From Adiantum capillus-veneris (lineage: Eukaryota; Streptophyta; Polypodiopsida; Polypodiales; Pteridaceae), in the NCBI GenBank assembly GCA_014529385.2, contig CM043952.1, forward strand, positions 158,873,557 to 158,937,556: a DNA stretch of 64,000 nt, written 5' to 3'. Both the position numbers and the translations under genes were made by a program. The notes under the pieces are model-generated. The model was not told the DNA's origin, made no database searches, and was given only the letters and a program-made list of their open reading frames with translations. Each line of letters begins with the position of its first letter. The first letter of the stretch is position 1. This document shows positions 29,507 to 41,543 of this stretch, piece after piece.

Positions 29507-29739
29507 AAGATCAAGACAAGAAAAAGGCGAGAAAGAGGTCACCCTCTTCTCCACCTTCTTCAAATTCTTCATCTTCTGAAGAAAGTGATGGTGGAACTTT
29601 TGAACCATCAAAAAGAAGAGGCCATAGGAAATCCTATGCCGCATGGAAGAGGTCGTCCAAGCTGAAGAAATTCAAAGAGGGAGGGAAGAGCATCTCTTTC
29701 CTTACCTATGATGGCACCTTCGGTGCTACAGACAAAGTT

Positions 29740-32700
29740 TTGGCCTTTATCCAGCAATTCGATGCGGCGTTTGGAGATGAGGGCTTCACGGAGTCCTCTA
29801 AGCTACGCCATGTAGCTATGCACTTTCAAAAGTCCGCCAGACAATGGTGGTCTAGCCTACGAGCCAACGGTGAAGCTCCACGAACATGGAAGGCTTTAAG
29901 AGCTTCCATTATGAAGCAGTTTTTGGCCACCGATGCCAAAGACAAAGTACTCACCGAATGGCGAAGCTTAAAGCTCTCTCCCAATGAATCCATCCACAAA
30001 TATGTAGACAAGTTTTGGGACCTACAACTCAAAGCCACTGTCTTCAAAAAGTTGGATTTTGGAGAGCAAAAGCAACAATTTTGTGCGGGCTTAACCGAAG
30101 AAATGGCGGAGTATGTCAACTCCCAAAGGCCACGTACCATATCGGCGGTAATACACCATACTATGGTGGCCTCGCGAATCAATTTCCAAACGGGGGGTAA
30201 AAGAAATAATAAGCCCCGGGAAAACAAAGGTTCCAATGAGCCTAAGGGGAAGGACAATGTCCAAAAGTCTCCTAAGGGCAATTCCAACAAAGCTAAAGAG
30301 AAGGGAGTTTACAAAGGAAAGAATAAACTCTCTCCTGAAGAGCTTGAGCGTTATCGTAAAGATAACCGGTGTTTCAAGTGCGGCGAACAAGGGCATGCGT
30401 ACCGCGCTTGTCCCCAAAAGAACAACCGCCAAGATCCTCCTAGAGCTTCTTTGGTTGAAATCCAAGAGGAGGAGATTCACCAAACTCACCACAAAGGATC
30501 TCCTCTATGCCATGCTTGGGGAAAGGTAAGAGAACATGATGCTTTTATTCTCTTTGACCCTGGTTCTACTCACAATTTCATATCTATGGAGTTAGCCACC
30601 AAGCTAGGCATACAATCCTACGAGATGGGAGATATCCTACCCGCAGACAGTGCCTTCAAGGGGCAAGAAGCTTCAGTCACTCCCTTAATCGAGAAATTGA
30701 GGCTTCATGTCCAAGGCTATGTGGACAAAGAGGATTTCTTTATCTCTCCTCTCAAGCATGAGGATGTAATCCTAGGGGCACCATGGTTTGACCGTCTGGC
30801 TGCCCATGTTAAATTTCCTGAAAGGAGAATCTCCTTTAAGTTCAGGGAAAAGGACATGTATATAGATGCTAGGGAGATGGGTAACACCATCCCCATTGTA
30901 CATACACCAGCTTTCAACAAGTCAATAAAGAGCTCTATTTCCGTGTACATGATTTTTGTTAAAGATTCTCAAAATGAACCTAATGCTTTAGCAAAAGAAA
31001 ATAAAAGCAACCAAAAGGAATTAGAGTTATCCAATTTTCTCAAGGGGTTTCAAGATGTCTTTATTGACGACATCCCTTCTGAGCTACCTCCTAAACGAGG
31101 TAATGACGACCATGCAATTGAACTTCTTCCAGGAAGTTCACCGCCTAACAAACCTCCTTATAGAGTTTCTCAAGCTCAACAAGAGGAGATTATGCGGCAA
31201 GTGCATGAGTTAATTGAGAAGGGCATGGTTAGGCCTAGCTCATCTCCATTTTGCTCACCTGTGCTATTAGTGCAAAAGAAAGACGGCACATATCGTATGT
31301 GTGTCGACTATAGAGCACTAAATAGGATCACTATCAAGAATAGGTTTCCCGTTCCACGGGTAGAAGACCTATTTGATAAGCTACAAGGATCGACCTACTT
31401 CAGTAGGATTGACCTAAAAAGTGGCTATCATCAAATAAGGATAGTTGATCAAGACATTGTAAAGACCGCATTTCGTACTACATTTGGTCTTTACGAATAC
31501 ATTGTCATGCCTTTTGGCTTGACTAATGCACCAGCCACATTTAACCGCTTGATGGAGAAGCTGTTCAGACCTCATCGAACCTTCACTGGAGTGTTCTTTG
31601 ATGATATTATCATCTACTCTAATTCATTAGAGGAACATAAGCAACACCTCCAGGTAATATTTCAAGTTTTAAGAGAGAATAAACTTTATGTTAATCGAAA
31701 GAAAAGTGAATTTTTCTTGCAAGAGATTCAATATTTAGGTCACATTATCTCTCAAGATGGAATCCAAATGGATCCATCCAAGTTAGAGGTAATAAAAGGA
31801 TGGCCTAAACCAAGGAATCTTCATGAACTAAGAAGCTTTATAGGTATGTGTGCATACTATAGACGCTTCATAGAAAAGTTCTCACAAATTGCGGGACCAT
31901 TACATGACCTAACAAAGAAAAATGTTAGGTATACGTGGTCTGCTAAGGAGAACAATGCTTTCGAAAAGCTTAAAGAAAAGCTTATCTCTCAACCTGTGCT
32001 TACACTACCGGATCTCTCAAAACCATTTGAGGTCCAATGTGATGCTTGTGGTGATTGCCTTGGGGCTGTTTTGCTCCAAGAAGGGCACGCCATAGGCTAT
32101 GAGAGTCGAAGGCTCGACCCTGTTGAGCAAGCTCTAGGCATATACGAAAAAGAACTCCTTGCAGTTCTACATGCCTTAGACTCATGGAAGCACTATTTAT
32201 TGGGGACTCCTTTCATTCTGCGAACGGATCACCAAAGTCTTAAGTACTTCATGACGCAGACCAAGCTCTCCGACAAACAAATGAGGTGGGCAAATTTCCT
32301 TTCGCAATTTCATTTTCATATTGCTCACATTGCTGGCAAGCATAATCAAGTAGCCGATGCACTCTCAAGACGACCGAGAGTGAATGCGGTTTCCATAGCA
32401 ACTCACAATGATCTATCTTTAATGATAGATGAGTATGCTATTGATCCCGATTTTAGAGATGTGATTTCAGCCCTTGCCTTAGGGAAGAAAGAAGAACCAT
32501 TTACTTTACAAGATGGCTATCTTCTCTATGGCAATAGACTATGCGTTACTAACTCACTACGTGAGAAAGTAATGTATGAATCTCATGCTCCCCCATATGC
32601 GGGGCATAGAGGGATTCAGTCTACCCTAAAGGGAATTGAAACATATTTCTATTGGCCTACCATGAAAGTGAACATACATGAGTATATTTCCAAATGTGTG

Positions 32701-33873
32701 GTATGTCAAAAGACAAAATTTGATAGAGGGAAGCAACTTGGATTGCTTCAACCCTTGCCAATCCCTAATTCACCATGGGAGAGCATATCCATGGATTTTA
32801 TCTTTGGATTGCCTAAGTCTATCCATGGGAATACGGGAATATGGACGATAGTAGACAGGTTCAGTAAACAAGCTCATTTTATACCTGTCAAAAAGACTAT
32901 CAAAGCCCATCAAATGGCAACCCTCTTCATTTCGCAAATTTTCAAGTACCATGGCTTGCCAATGTCCATAGTGTCGGATAGAGATCCTAGAATGACCAGT
33001 AATTTCTGGAAGGGTCTCTTTGAGAATTTAGGAACAAGGCTAAACTTCTCTTCGGCCTATCATCCACAAACTGATGGCCAAAGTGAAATAGCTAACCTAA
33101 CTATTCTCGATCTACTAAAAGCCTATGTAACGGAAGTAGATCAAAGATCCCAATGGGAGAAGTACTTACCCTTAGTAGAGTATGCTTACAATAACACTGT
33201 ACATACTTCTACAGGAAAAGCACCTTTCGAGGTAATTGAGGGAAGATCAAAAAGTCCCTTGCTACTTAAGGTACATGGGAAGATCTTCGCTGCAGATGAG
33301 TATAGCCGAGACCTACAAGAATCTTTCCAAAAGATTAAGGATGCTATCTCTATCTCACAGCAAAGGCAAAAGGCTGCTGCTGACAAGCACAGAAGAGCCC
33401 AAGCCTTTAAAGAAAACGATTGGGTCTTGTTAAAGTTTCCCAAGGCTCGATTAAGGCACACGACGGGCAAGAATCCTACGGGCCACCAAAAGTACTATGC
33501 TAAACTAGCAAAAAGGTACTATGGTCCCTTCCAGATTCTTAGGCCAATCAATGAGATGGCCTATCAACTTAAGTTGCCCAATCATTGGCTCATACACAAT
33601 GCTTTTCATGTGAGCCTCTTAAAGCCTTACAAAGGAGAGCCACCTCAAGAACCAACTATTGAAGACCCACCGGAGATCGAAGACCACGAGGAGGTGCTGC
33701 AGCCCGAGTCCATTCTCCGACATGAAGACAAGGTATTAAGAGGCGGTAAGACTATCCGACGATATCTTATTAAGTTTAAGAATTATCCTTTTGAAGATGC
33801 TAGATGGATGCAAGGCATACAATTAAAGGATAACCTAAACCTTGTCAATGCTTACAATGCTTCCCAAGAGTAA
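29740..33873 (+). CDS. Gag-pol-chromodomain polyprotein, copy 3
   Basis: The full 1377-residue frame has all catalytic residues. It differs from copies 1 and 2 by R160 (just before the zinc knuckle linker) and E318 (protease region), and shares both with copy 4. It has A268 as in copies 2 and 4. Confidence 0.95.
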   Translation: MAFIQQFDAAFGDEGFTESSKLRHVAMHFQKSARQWWSSLRANGEAPRTWKALRASIMKQFLATDAKDKVLTEWRSLKLSPNESIHKYVDKFWDLQLKATVFKKLDFGEQKQQFCAGLTEEMAEYVNSQRPRTISAVIHHTMVASRINFQTGGKRNNKPRENKGSNEPKGKDNVQKSPKGNSNKAKEKGVYKGKNKLSPEELERYRKDNRCFKCGEQGHAYRACPQKNNRQDPPRASLVEIQEEEIHQTHHKGSPLCHAWGKVREHDAFILFDPGSTHNFISMELATKLGIQSYEMGDILPADSAFKGQEASVTPLIEKLRLHVQGYVDKEDFFISPLKHEDVILGAPWFDRLAAHVKFPERRISFKFREKDMYIDAREMGNTIPIVHTPAFNKSIKSSISVYMIFVKDSQNEPNALAKENKSNQKELELSNFLKGFQDVFIDDIPSELPPKRGNDDHAIELLPGSSPPNKPPYRVSQAQQEEIMRQVHELIEKGMVRPSSSPFCSPVLLVQKKDGTYRMCVDYRALNRITIKNRFPVPRVEDLFDKLQGSTYFSRIDLKSGYHQIRIVDQDIVKTAFRTTFGLYEYIVMPFGLTNAPATFNRLMEKLFRPHRTFTGVFFDDIIIYSNSLEEHKQHLQVIFQVLRENKLYVNRKKSEFFLQEIQYLGHIISQDGIQMDPSKLEVIKGWPKPRNLHELRSFIGMCAYYRRFIEKFSQIAGPLHDLTKKNVRYTWSAKENNAFEKLKEKLISQPVLTLPDLSKPFEVQCDACGDCLGAVLLQEGHAIGYESRRLDPVEQALGIYEKELLAVLHALDSWKHYLLGTPFILRTDHQSLKYFMTQTKLSDKQMRWANFLSQFHFHIAHIAGKHNQVADALSRRPRVNAVSIATHNDLSLMIDEYAIDPDFRDVISALALGKKEEPFTLQDGYLLYGNRLCVTNSLREKVMYESHAPPYAGHRGIQSTLKGIETYFYWPTMKVNIHEYISKCVVCQKTKFDRGKQLGLLQPLPIPNSPWESISMDFIFGLPKSIHGNTGIWTIVDRFSKQAHFIPVKKTIKAHQMATLFISQIFKYHGLPMSIVSDRDPRMTSNFWKGLFENLGTRLNFSSAYHPQTDGQSEIANLTILDLLKAYVTEVDQRSQWEKYLPLVEYAYNNTVHTSTGKAPFEVIEGRSKSPLLLKVHGKIFAADEYSRDLQESFQKIKDAISISQQRQKAAADKHRRAQAFKENDWVLLKFPKARLRHTTGKNPTGHQKYYAKLAKRYYGPFQILRPINEMAYQLKLPNHWLIHNAFHVSLLKPYKGEPPQEPTIEDPPEIEDHEEVLQPESILRHEDKVLRGGKTIRRYLIKFKNYPFEDARWMQGIQLKDNLNLVNAYNASQE

Positions 33874-34230
33874 GCAAATGTACAAAATGTTAAAAATGAA
33901 CAAAAATTTTTGTCTTATAAGACTCTCTTTTTCTTTATTTGTGCACAAAAATGAAGTAGTATGCATGCTTAGATCAAGTTTGCGGAGACGACGTCTCCCG
34001 AACACCAAGTAGAGCTTGTCACTCTACTATGGAAGATTGATAGGACTAATGTGCAGACATGCTTGCGGCAGCCTCAGGCTCTCAAGCGCCAAATGGACTA
34101 GTCATCCATTATGGAATGATGTCGTAGGGTAACATAGGGATCCTCTACCCGCTAAGAAAAGGACTCATGCATATGCTTTATCTTCTCTACACCATAGTCG
34201 AGGACGACTATGATTTCAAGAGAGAGGTAA

Positions 34231-35820
34231 TGTCATAATAATCAATATCTAATTCTCCTAAATGATTTTCTCATATTAAACTGATCATTTAATGTGGGGA
34301 AGTGCCAAGGGAGAAAAAGCTAGAATATTGGTTAAGTTAGCAGACCGGCCACAGTAGGGATCCAAAGGAGGGAAAATAGGGATCCAAAGGGGGGGCCATC
34401 TGCAAAAGAGCCATGTGAAACAACGGGCTAAAAAGACCCTAAGGTTCAGCCCATTAAGACTTCCAAAATGCTAAGGTTCCAAAATTCAAAGGTTGTGTCC
34501 AAAGGTCAACCTTAGGGAAAATTGGATGCTTAGTGTGTGCCCAAAAAGTCTTTCTACATCCCTACATGGGAGGGGGCGAGCCCCAAAGCTAGGGGATGAG
34601 AGAGAAAGCCACACACACACACACAGGCTCCCTTTACACAAAGGGAATGAGGGACACATGTCAGCTCCCTAGGCCAGATGCCCACAAGGTATGCCCAATT
34701 CCTATTGGAAGACCCTTGAAGTGGACCAATGAGAATTAGGCTAGAGTAAATCTAGTTTAATTAATTTAAAAACATTTAATAAAAGAAACCAATAAGAATT
34801 AAGTGTCCTAGAAGACTATTGGGCAGTCTCCCAAGGGGTCCAATGAGCATTCAGGAGCCCCATGGCTTGCCTGATTCCTATTGGCCAGGAGGCAAAGGGG
34901 TCCAATGAGAGTTTAGTTTAATTATTTAATTATCTAAAGCTCTCACAAAAGGGGAAAGGGGGACACATGTCAGAAGGCTATCACTTATGCTGCTTAATCC
35001 CTATTGGCTTGACCTGGGGAGGTCCAATGAGGCAAAAGCCAGACTAACTTAGCAGCTAGGGCTCGCCCAAGAGAGAGAGGGGGCTGATTTTTGCTTGGCA
35101 TTGACACACACACTCTCACACTTGACCATGTGTGAAGGGAAAATACTCTATCTCCTCCCAAGCTTTAATGGAGAGCTCATCACCTACTCCAAGCTTGTGA
35201 GATAGAAGCCTACATCAACACTCTCTTGGCATGTGGATGCAAATCCAACCAAGAGCCAAGCTTCAATGCATGCTCATCTTCTCTACCAAGCTAATTACTA
35301 AGCTAAGCTATGCTAATATGAGTGATTATGTGAGGAGATGTACTTCTTTCTCGTAAGATACTTCTTTTTCCTCTCAATCTACTCTCATACCCTACTAGCT
35401 CTCACCATCTTCGAAGGTGTGTGAGGTCTTGGGTCTGAGAACGGGGATAATTCAAGTTGTGTTTGATTAAGTGTTTTGCTTGGTGTATGAAGCTTCCATC
35501 TTCATTGCACTAGCTCGTCTTGAAGGAACACAAAGAATTGTATTGTACAATGTCTCTCTTGATGGGAGAAACCATAATACAAAGCCTTTTGGAGGGGGGA
35601 CCGGCTCCATGCAAATCCGGTCCTCAACTGTTGTCAATAGCTTAATTGCTCTCTCTTTTGAAAGTATTGTCGATGCTATCTAACTAGGTGTTATGCTTTT
35701 TGTTGCTCTCTCCACCCAAGCACTCTTGTAATTCTCATTAGGAATCAACTCTAATGAAATGCTCACTATGTTCATGCTAATTTCCGCTACACATAAGATT
35801 TTAGGCCATTAAATGTTACA
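34231..35820 (+). repeat. LTR 4, shared between units 3 and 4
   Basis: This 1590-bp LTR has one private base (an A near 35394) relative to LTR 1 by eye. It keeps the four CCAAT modules. Confidence 0.95.
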
Positions 35821-36237
35821 TTGGTATCAGAGCTCAAGGTTTCTCTTTTCTTGCTCAAGAAGGGAGGTCCTCAAGCTAGCTACAAATGGTTGGTATTATT
35901 AATTGCCTGTGAGTAAGTAGAATAGGGATTTTTCAGCCTTGCAGTGCGCCTGCCTTTGTGCAGTTAACGGGGCATCACCGTCGAGAGCTATGGTCTTAAT
36001 AGTGGAGTCCTACGGGGCTTGCCTACGGCTTAACCACTATTGAGCTATTAGAAGCTTGACAGGAGCCGGTGCTGTTTTGGTGTCGAAAGACCCTCTCTTC
36101 TATTCCTTGCAATTAATGGTATTCGAGCCGCGGGTACAGTAGCTTGAGTGCTTTTTCTAAAGGGGTAAAGAGGAGTAGCAACTAGGGCTTGAAGTGCCAA
36201 AGTACACCTAAAAAGTTTACACCTAAAAGTTGTTAGA

Positions 36238-36819
36238 ATGGCTGACAATATTAAAGAGAGTGAAATTAATGTTGATAACTTTGATTTTGCTCATGAGCAA
36301 GCTACTAATGATGCTTCAATGCTTGTTAATTATCTTGTTTCTAGGCTTCAACAAGCCATGGGCAATCCATCTCTCCAAAGTGAAGTGCAACGGCAGCTCC
36401 GTGCTCACGGGATTCTCCAAGCTCATCACCATGACGAGAGAACACCTAGGAAGCCTCCTTGTGAGACTACCAAAAGAGGTCTCTCTCCGATTCGGGAAGA
36501 AGAAGAGAATCCATATGAAGGGCTCAAGAACTTACTTCTTGATGATGCATCTCCTTCCCAAAGGAGAACTCAAGAGCCTCCACCGAAGGAACGAGAAAGA
36601 AGCGAGTCTCCCGCCACCTCGGCGGAGATGGCTCCACGAAGACGGCGGGCTAAACGCTCTCCATCACCACCAAAGCGGAGAAGACCATCACACTCTTCTC
36701 CACGCCATAATTCAAAGAGGGATGATAAAAAGCAAGAGAAGAAAAAGGCGAGAAAGAGGACACCCTCTTCTCCATCTTCTTTATCCTCTTCCTCTTATGA
36801 AAGCTATGGTGAAGAATAA
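36238..36819 (+). CDS. SR-rich leader ORF (193 aa), copy 4
   Basis: The protein is identical to the other three full copies, and its placement relative to LTR 4 and to the gag-pol frame is the same. Confidence 0.65.
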   Translation: MADNIKESEINVDNFDFAHEQATNDASMLVNYLVSRLQQAMGNPSLQSEVQRQLRAHGILQAHHHDERTPRKPPCETTKRGLSPIREEEENPYEGLKNLLLDDASPSQRRTQEPPPKERERSESPATSAEMAPRRRRAKRSPSPPKRRRPSHSSPRHNSKRDDKKQEKKKARKRTPSSPSSLSSSSYESYGEE

Positions 36820-37052
36820 AAGATCAAGACAAGAAAAAGGCGAGAAAGAGGTCACCCTCTTCTCCACCTTCTTCAAATTCTTCATCTTCTGAAGAAAGTG
36901 ATGGTGGAACTTTTGAACCATCAAAAAGAAGAGGCCATAGGAAATCCTATGCCGCATGGAAGAGGTCGTCCAAGCTGAAGAAATTCAAAGAGGGAGGGAA
37001 GAGCATCTCTTTCCTTACCTATGATGGCACCTTCGGTGCTACAGACAAAGTT

Positions 37053-40000
37053 TTGGCCTTTATCCAGCAATTCGATGCGGCGTTTGGAGATGAGGGCTTC
37101 ACGGAGTCCTCTAAGCTACGCCATGTAGCTATGCACTTTCAAAAGTCCGCCAGACAATGGTGGTCTAGCCTACGAGCCAACGGTGAAGCTCCACGAACAT
37201 GGAAGGCTTTAAGAGCTTCCATTATGAAGCAGTTTTTGGCCACCGATGCCAAAGACAAAGTACTCACCGAATGGCGAAGCTTAAAGCTCTCTCCCAATGA
37301 ATCCATCCACAAATATGTAGACAAGTTTTGGGACCTACAACTCAAAGCCACTGTCTTCAAAAAGTTGGATTTTGGAGAGCAAAAGCAACAATTTTGTGCG
37401 GGCTTAACCGAAGAAATGGCGGAGTATGTCAACTCCCAAAGGCCACGTACCATATCGGCGGTAATACACCATACTATGGTGGCCTCGCGAATCAATTTCC
37501 AAACGGGGGGTAAAAGAAATAATAAGCCCCGGGAAAACAAAGGTTCCAATGAGCCTAAGGGGAAGGACAATGTCCAAAAGTCTCCTAAGGGCAATTCCAA
37601 CAAAGCTAAAGAGAAGGGAGTTTACAAAGGAAAGAATAAACTCTCTCCTGAAGAGCTTGAGCGTTATCGTAAAGATAACCGGTGTTTCAAGTGCGGCGAA
37701 CAAGGGCATGCGTACCGCGCTTGTCCCCAAAAGAACAACCGCCAAGATCCTCCTAGAGCTTCTTTGGTTGAAATCCAAGAGGAGGAGATTCACCAAACTC
37801 ACCACAAAGGATCTCCTCTATGCCATGCTTGGGGAAAGGTAAGAGAACATGATGCTTTTATTCTCTTTGACCCTGGTTCTACTCACAATTTCATATCTAT
37901 GGAGTTAGCCACCAAGCTAGGCATACAATCCTACGAGATGGGAGATATCCTACCCGCAGACAGTGCCTTCAAGGGGCAAGAAGCTTCAGTCACTCCCTTA
38001 ATCGAGAAATTGAGGCTTCATGTCCAAGGCTATGTGGACAAAGAGGATTTCTTTATCTCTCCTCTCAAGCATGAGGATGTAATCCTAGGGGCACCATGGT
38101 TTGACCGTCTGGCTGCCCATGTTAAATTTCCTGAAAGGAGAATCTCCTTTAAGTTCAGGGAAAAGGACATGTATATAGATGCTAGGGAGATGGGTAACAC
38201 CATCCCCATTGTACATACACCAGCTTTCAACAAGTCAATAAAGAGCTCTATTTCCGTGTACATGATTTTTGTTAAAGATTCTCAAAATGAACCTAATGCT
38301 TTAGCAAAAGAAAATAAAAGCAACCAAAAGGAATTAGAGTTATCCAATTTTCTCAAGGGGTTTCAAGATGTCTTTATTGACGACATCCCTTCTGAGCTAC
38401 CTCCTAAACGAGGTAATGACGACCATGCAATTGAACTTCTTCCAGGAAGTTCACCGCCTAACAAACCTCCTTATAGAGTTTCTCAAGCTCAACAAGAGGA
38501 GATTATGCGGCAAGTGCATGAGTTAATTGAGAAGGGCATGGTTAGGCCTAGCTCATCTCCATTTTGCTCACCTGTGCTATTAGTGCAAAAGAAAGACGGC
38601 ACATATCGTATGTGTGTCGACTATAGAGCACTAAATAGGATCACTATCAAGAATAGGTTTCCCGTTCCACGGGTAGAAGACCTATTTGATAAGCTACAAG
38701 GATCGACCTACTTCAGTAGGATTGACCTAAAAAGTGGCTATCATCAAATAAGGATAGTTGATCAAGACATTGTAAAGACCGCATTTCGTACTACATTTGG
38801 TCTTTACGAATACATTGTCATGCCTTTTGGCTTGACTAATGCACCAGCCACATTTAACCGCTTGATGGAGAAGCTGTTCAGACCTCATCGAACCTTCACT
38901 GGAGTGTTCTTTGATGATATTATCATCTACTCTAATTCATTAGAGGAACATAAGCAACACCTCCAGGTAATATTTCAAGTTTTAAGAGAGAATAAACTTT
39001 ATGTTAATCGAAAGAAAAGTGAATTTTTCTTGCAAGAGATTCAATATTTAGGTCACATTATCTCTCAAGATGGAATCCAAATGGATCCATCCAAGTTAGA
39101 GGTAATAAAAGGATGGCCTAAACCAAGGAATCTTCATGAACTAAGAAGCTTTATAGGTATGTGTGCATACTATAGACGCTTCATAGAAAAGTTCTCACAA
39201 ATTGCGGGACCATTACATGACCTAACAAAGAAAAATGTTAGGTATACGTGGTCTGCTAAGGAGAACAATGCTTTCGAAAAGCTTAAAGAAAAGCTTATCT
39301 CTCAACCTGTGCTTACACTACCGGATCTCTCAAAACCATTTGAGGTCCAATGTGATGCTTGTGGTGATTGCCTTGGGGCTGTTTTGCTCCAAGAAGGGCA
39401 CGCCATAGGCTATGAGAGTCGAAGGCTCGACCCTGTTGAGCAAGCTCTAGGCATATACGAAAAAGAACTCCTTGCAGTTCTACATGCCTTAGACTCATGG
39501 AAGCACTATTTATTGGGGACTCCTTTCATTCTGCGAACGGATCACCAAAGTCTTAAGTACTTCATGACGCAGACCAAGCTCTCCGACAAACAAATGAGGT
39601 GGGCAAATTTCCTTTCGCAATTTCATTTTCATATTGCTCACATTGCTGGCAAGCATAATCAAGTAGCCGATGCACTCTCAAGACGACCGAGAGTGAATGC
39701 GGTTTCCATAGCAACTCACAATGATCTATCTTTAATGATAGATGAGTATGCTATTGATCCCGATTTTAGAGATGTGATTTCAGCCCTTGCCTTAGGGAAG
39801 AAAGAAGAACCATTTACTTTACAAGATGGCTATCTTCTCTATGGCAATAGACTATGCGTTACTAACTCACTACGTGAGAAAGTAATGTATGAATCTCATG
39901 CTCCCCCATATGCGGGGCATAGAGGGATTCAGTCTACCCTAAAGGGAATTGAAACATATTTCTATTGGCCTACCATGAAAGTGAACATACATGAGTATAT

Positions 40001-41186
40001 TTCCAAATGTGTGGTATGTCAAAAGACAAAATTTGATAGAGGGAAGCAACTTGGATTGCTTCAACCCTTGCCAATCCCTAATTCACCATGGGAGAGCATA
40101 TCCATGGATTTTATCTTTGGATTGCCTAAGTCTATCCATGGGAATACGGGAATATGGACGATAGTAGACAGGTTCAGTAAACAAGCTCATTTTATACCTG
40201 TCAAAAAGACTATCAAAGCCCATCAAATGGCAACCCTCTTCATTTCGCAAATTTTCAAGTACCATGGCTTGCCAATGTCCATAGTGTCGGATAGAGATCC
40301 TAGAATGACCAGTAATTTCTGGAAGGGTCTCTTTGAGAATTTAGGAACAAGGCTAAACTTCTCTTCGGCCTATCATCCACAAACTGATGGCCAAAGTGAA
40401 ATAGCTAACCTAACTATTCTCGATCTACTAAAAGCCTATGTAACGGAAGTAGATCAAAGATCCCAATGGGAGAAGTACTTACCCTTAGTAGAGTATGCTT
40501 ACAATAACACTGTACATACTTCTACAGGAAAAGCACCTTTCGAGGTAATTGAGGGAAGATCAAAAAGTCCCTTGCTACTTAAGGTACATGGGAAGATCTT
40601 CGCTGCAGATGAGTATAGCCGAGACCTACAAGAATCTTTCCAAAAGATTAAGGATGCTATCTCTATCTCACAGCAAAGGCAAAAGGCTGCTGCTGACAAG
40701 CACAGAAGAGCCCAAGCCTTTAAAGAAAACGATTGGGTCTTGTTAAAGTTTCCCAAGGCTCGATTAAGGCACACGACGGGCAAGAATCCTACGGGCCACC
40801 AAAAGTACTATGCTAAACTAGCAAAAAGGTACTATGGTCCCTTCCAGATTCTTAGGCCAATCAATGAGATGGCCTATCAACTTAAGTTGCCCAATCATTG
40901 GCTCATACACAATGCTTTTCATGTGAGCCTCTTAAAGCCTTACAAAGGAGAGCCACCTCAAGAACCAACTATTGAAGACCCACCGGAGATCGAAGACCAC
41001 GAGGAGGTGCTGCAGCCCGAGTCCATTCTCCGACATGAAGACAAGGTATTAAGAGGCGGTAAGACTATCCGACGATATCTTATTAAGTTTAAGAATTATC
41101 CTTTTGAAGATGCTAGATGGATGCAAGGCATACAATTAAAGGATAACCTAAACCTTGTCAATGCTTACAATGCTTCCCAAGAGTAA
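37053..41186 (+). CDS. Gag-pol-chromodomain polyprotein, copy 4
   Basis: The frame is open throughout, and the protein appears identical to copy 3 (A268, R160, E318). It is the last complete coding unit of the array. Its downstream LTR is shared with the truncated fifth unit. Confidence 0.95.
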   Translation: MAFIQQFDAAFGDEGFTESSKLRHVAMHFQKSARQWWSSLRANGEAPRTWKALRASIMKQFLATDAKDKVLTEWRSLKLSPNESIHKYVDKFWDLQLKATVFKKLDFGEQKQQFCAGLTEEMAEYVNSQRPRTISAVIHHTMVASRINFQTGGKRNNKPRENKGSNEPKGKDNVQKSPKGNSNKAKEKGVYKGKNKLSPEELERYRKDNRCFKCGEQGHAYRACPQKNNRQDPPRASLVEIQEEEIHQTHHKGSPLCHAWGKVREHDAFILFDPGSTHNFISMELATKLGIQSYEMGDILPADSAFKGQEASVTPLIEKLRLHVQGYVDKEDFFISPLKHEDVILGAPWFDRLAAHVKFPERRISFKFREKDMYIDAREMGNTIPIVHTPAFNKSIKSSISVYMIFVKDSQNEPNALAKENKSNQKELELSNFLKGFQDVFIDDIPSELPPKRGNDDHAIELLPGSSPPNKPPYRVSQAQQEEIMRQVHELIEKGMVRPSSSPFCSPVLLVQKKDGTYRMCVDYRALNRITIKNRFPVPRVEDLFDKLQGSTYFSRIDLKSGYHQIRIVDQDIVKTAFRTTFGLYEYIVMPFGLTNAPATFNRLMEKLFRPHRTFTGVFFDDIIIYSNSLEEHKQHLQVIFQVLRENKLYVNRKKSEFFLQEIQYLGHIISQDGIQMDPSKLEVIKGWPKPRNLHELRSFIGMCAYYRRFIEKFSQIAGPLHDLTKKNVRYTWSAKENNAFEKLKEKLISQPVLTLPDLSKPFEVQCDACGDCLGAVLLQEGHAIGYESRRLDPVEQALGIYEKELLAVLHALDSWKHYLLGTPFILRTDHQSLKYFMTQTKLSDKQMRWANFLSQFHFHIAHIAGKHNQVADALSRRPRVNAVSIATHNDLSLMIDEYAIDPDFRDVISALALGKKEEPFTLQDGYLLYGNRLCVTNSLREKVMYESHAPPYAGHRGIQSTLKGIETYFYWPTMKVNIHEYISKCVVCQKTKFDRGKQLGLLQPLPIPNSPWESISMDFIFGLPKSIHGNTGIWTIVDRFSKQAHFIPVKKTIKAHQMATLFISQIFKYHGLPMSIVSDRDPRMTSNFWKGLFENLGTRLNFSSAYHPQTDGQSEIANLTILDLLKAYVTEVDQRSQWEKYLPLVEYAYNNTVHTSTGKAPFEVIEGRSKSPLLLKVHGKIFAADEYSRDLQESFQKIKDAISISQQRQKAAADKHRRAQAFKENDWVLLKFPKARLRHTTGKNPTGHQKYYAKLAKRYYGPFQILRPINEMAYQLKLPNHWLIHNAFHVSLLKPYKGEPPQEPTIEDPPEIEDHEEVLQPESILRHEDKVLRGGKTIRRYLIKFKNYPFEDARWMQGIQLKDNLNLVNAYNASQE

Positions 41187-41543
41187 GCAAATGTACAAAA
41201 TGTTAAAAATGAACAAAAATTTTTGTCTTATAAGACTCTCTTTTTCTTTATTTGTGCACAAAAATGAAGTAGTATGCATGCTTAGATCAAGTTTGCGGAG
41301 ACGACGTCTCCCGAACACCAAGTAGAGCTTGTCACTCTACTATGGAAGATTGATAGGACTAATGTGCAGACATGCTTGCGGCAGCCTCAGGCTCTCAAGC
41401 GCCAAATGGACTAGTCATCCATTATGGAATGATGTCGTAGGGTAACATAGGGATCCTCTACCCGCTAAGAAAAGGACTCATGCATATGCTTTATCTTCTC
41501 TACACCATAGTCGAGGACGACTATGATTTCAAGAGAGAGGTAA

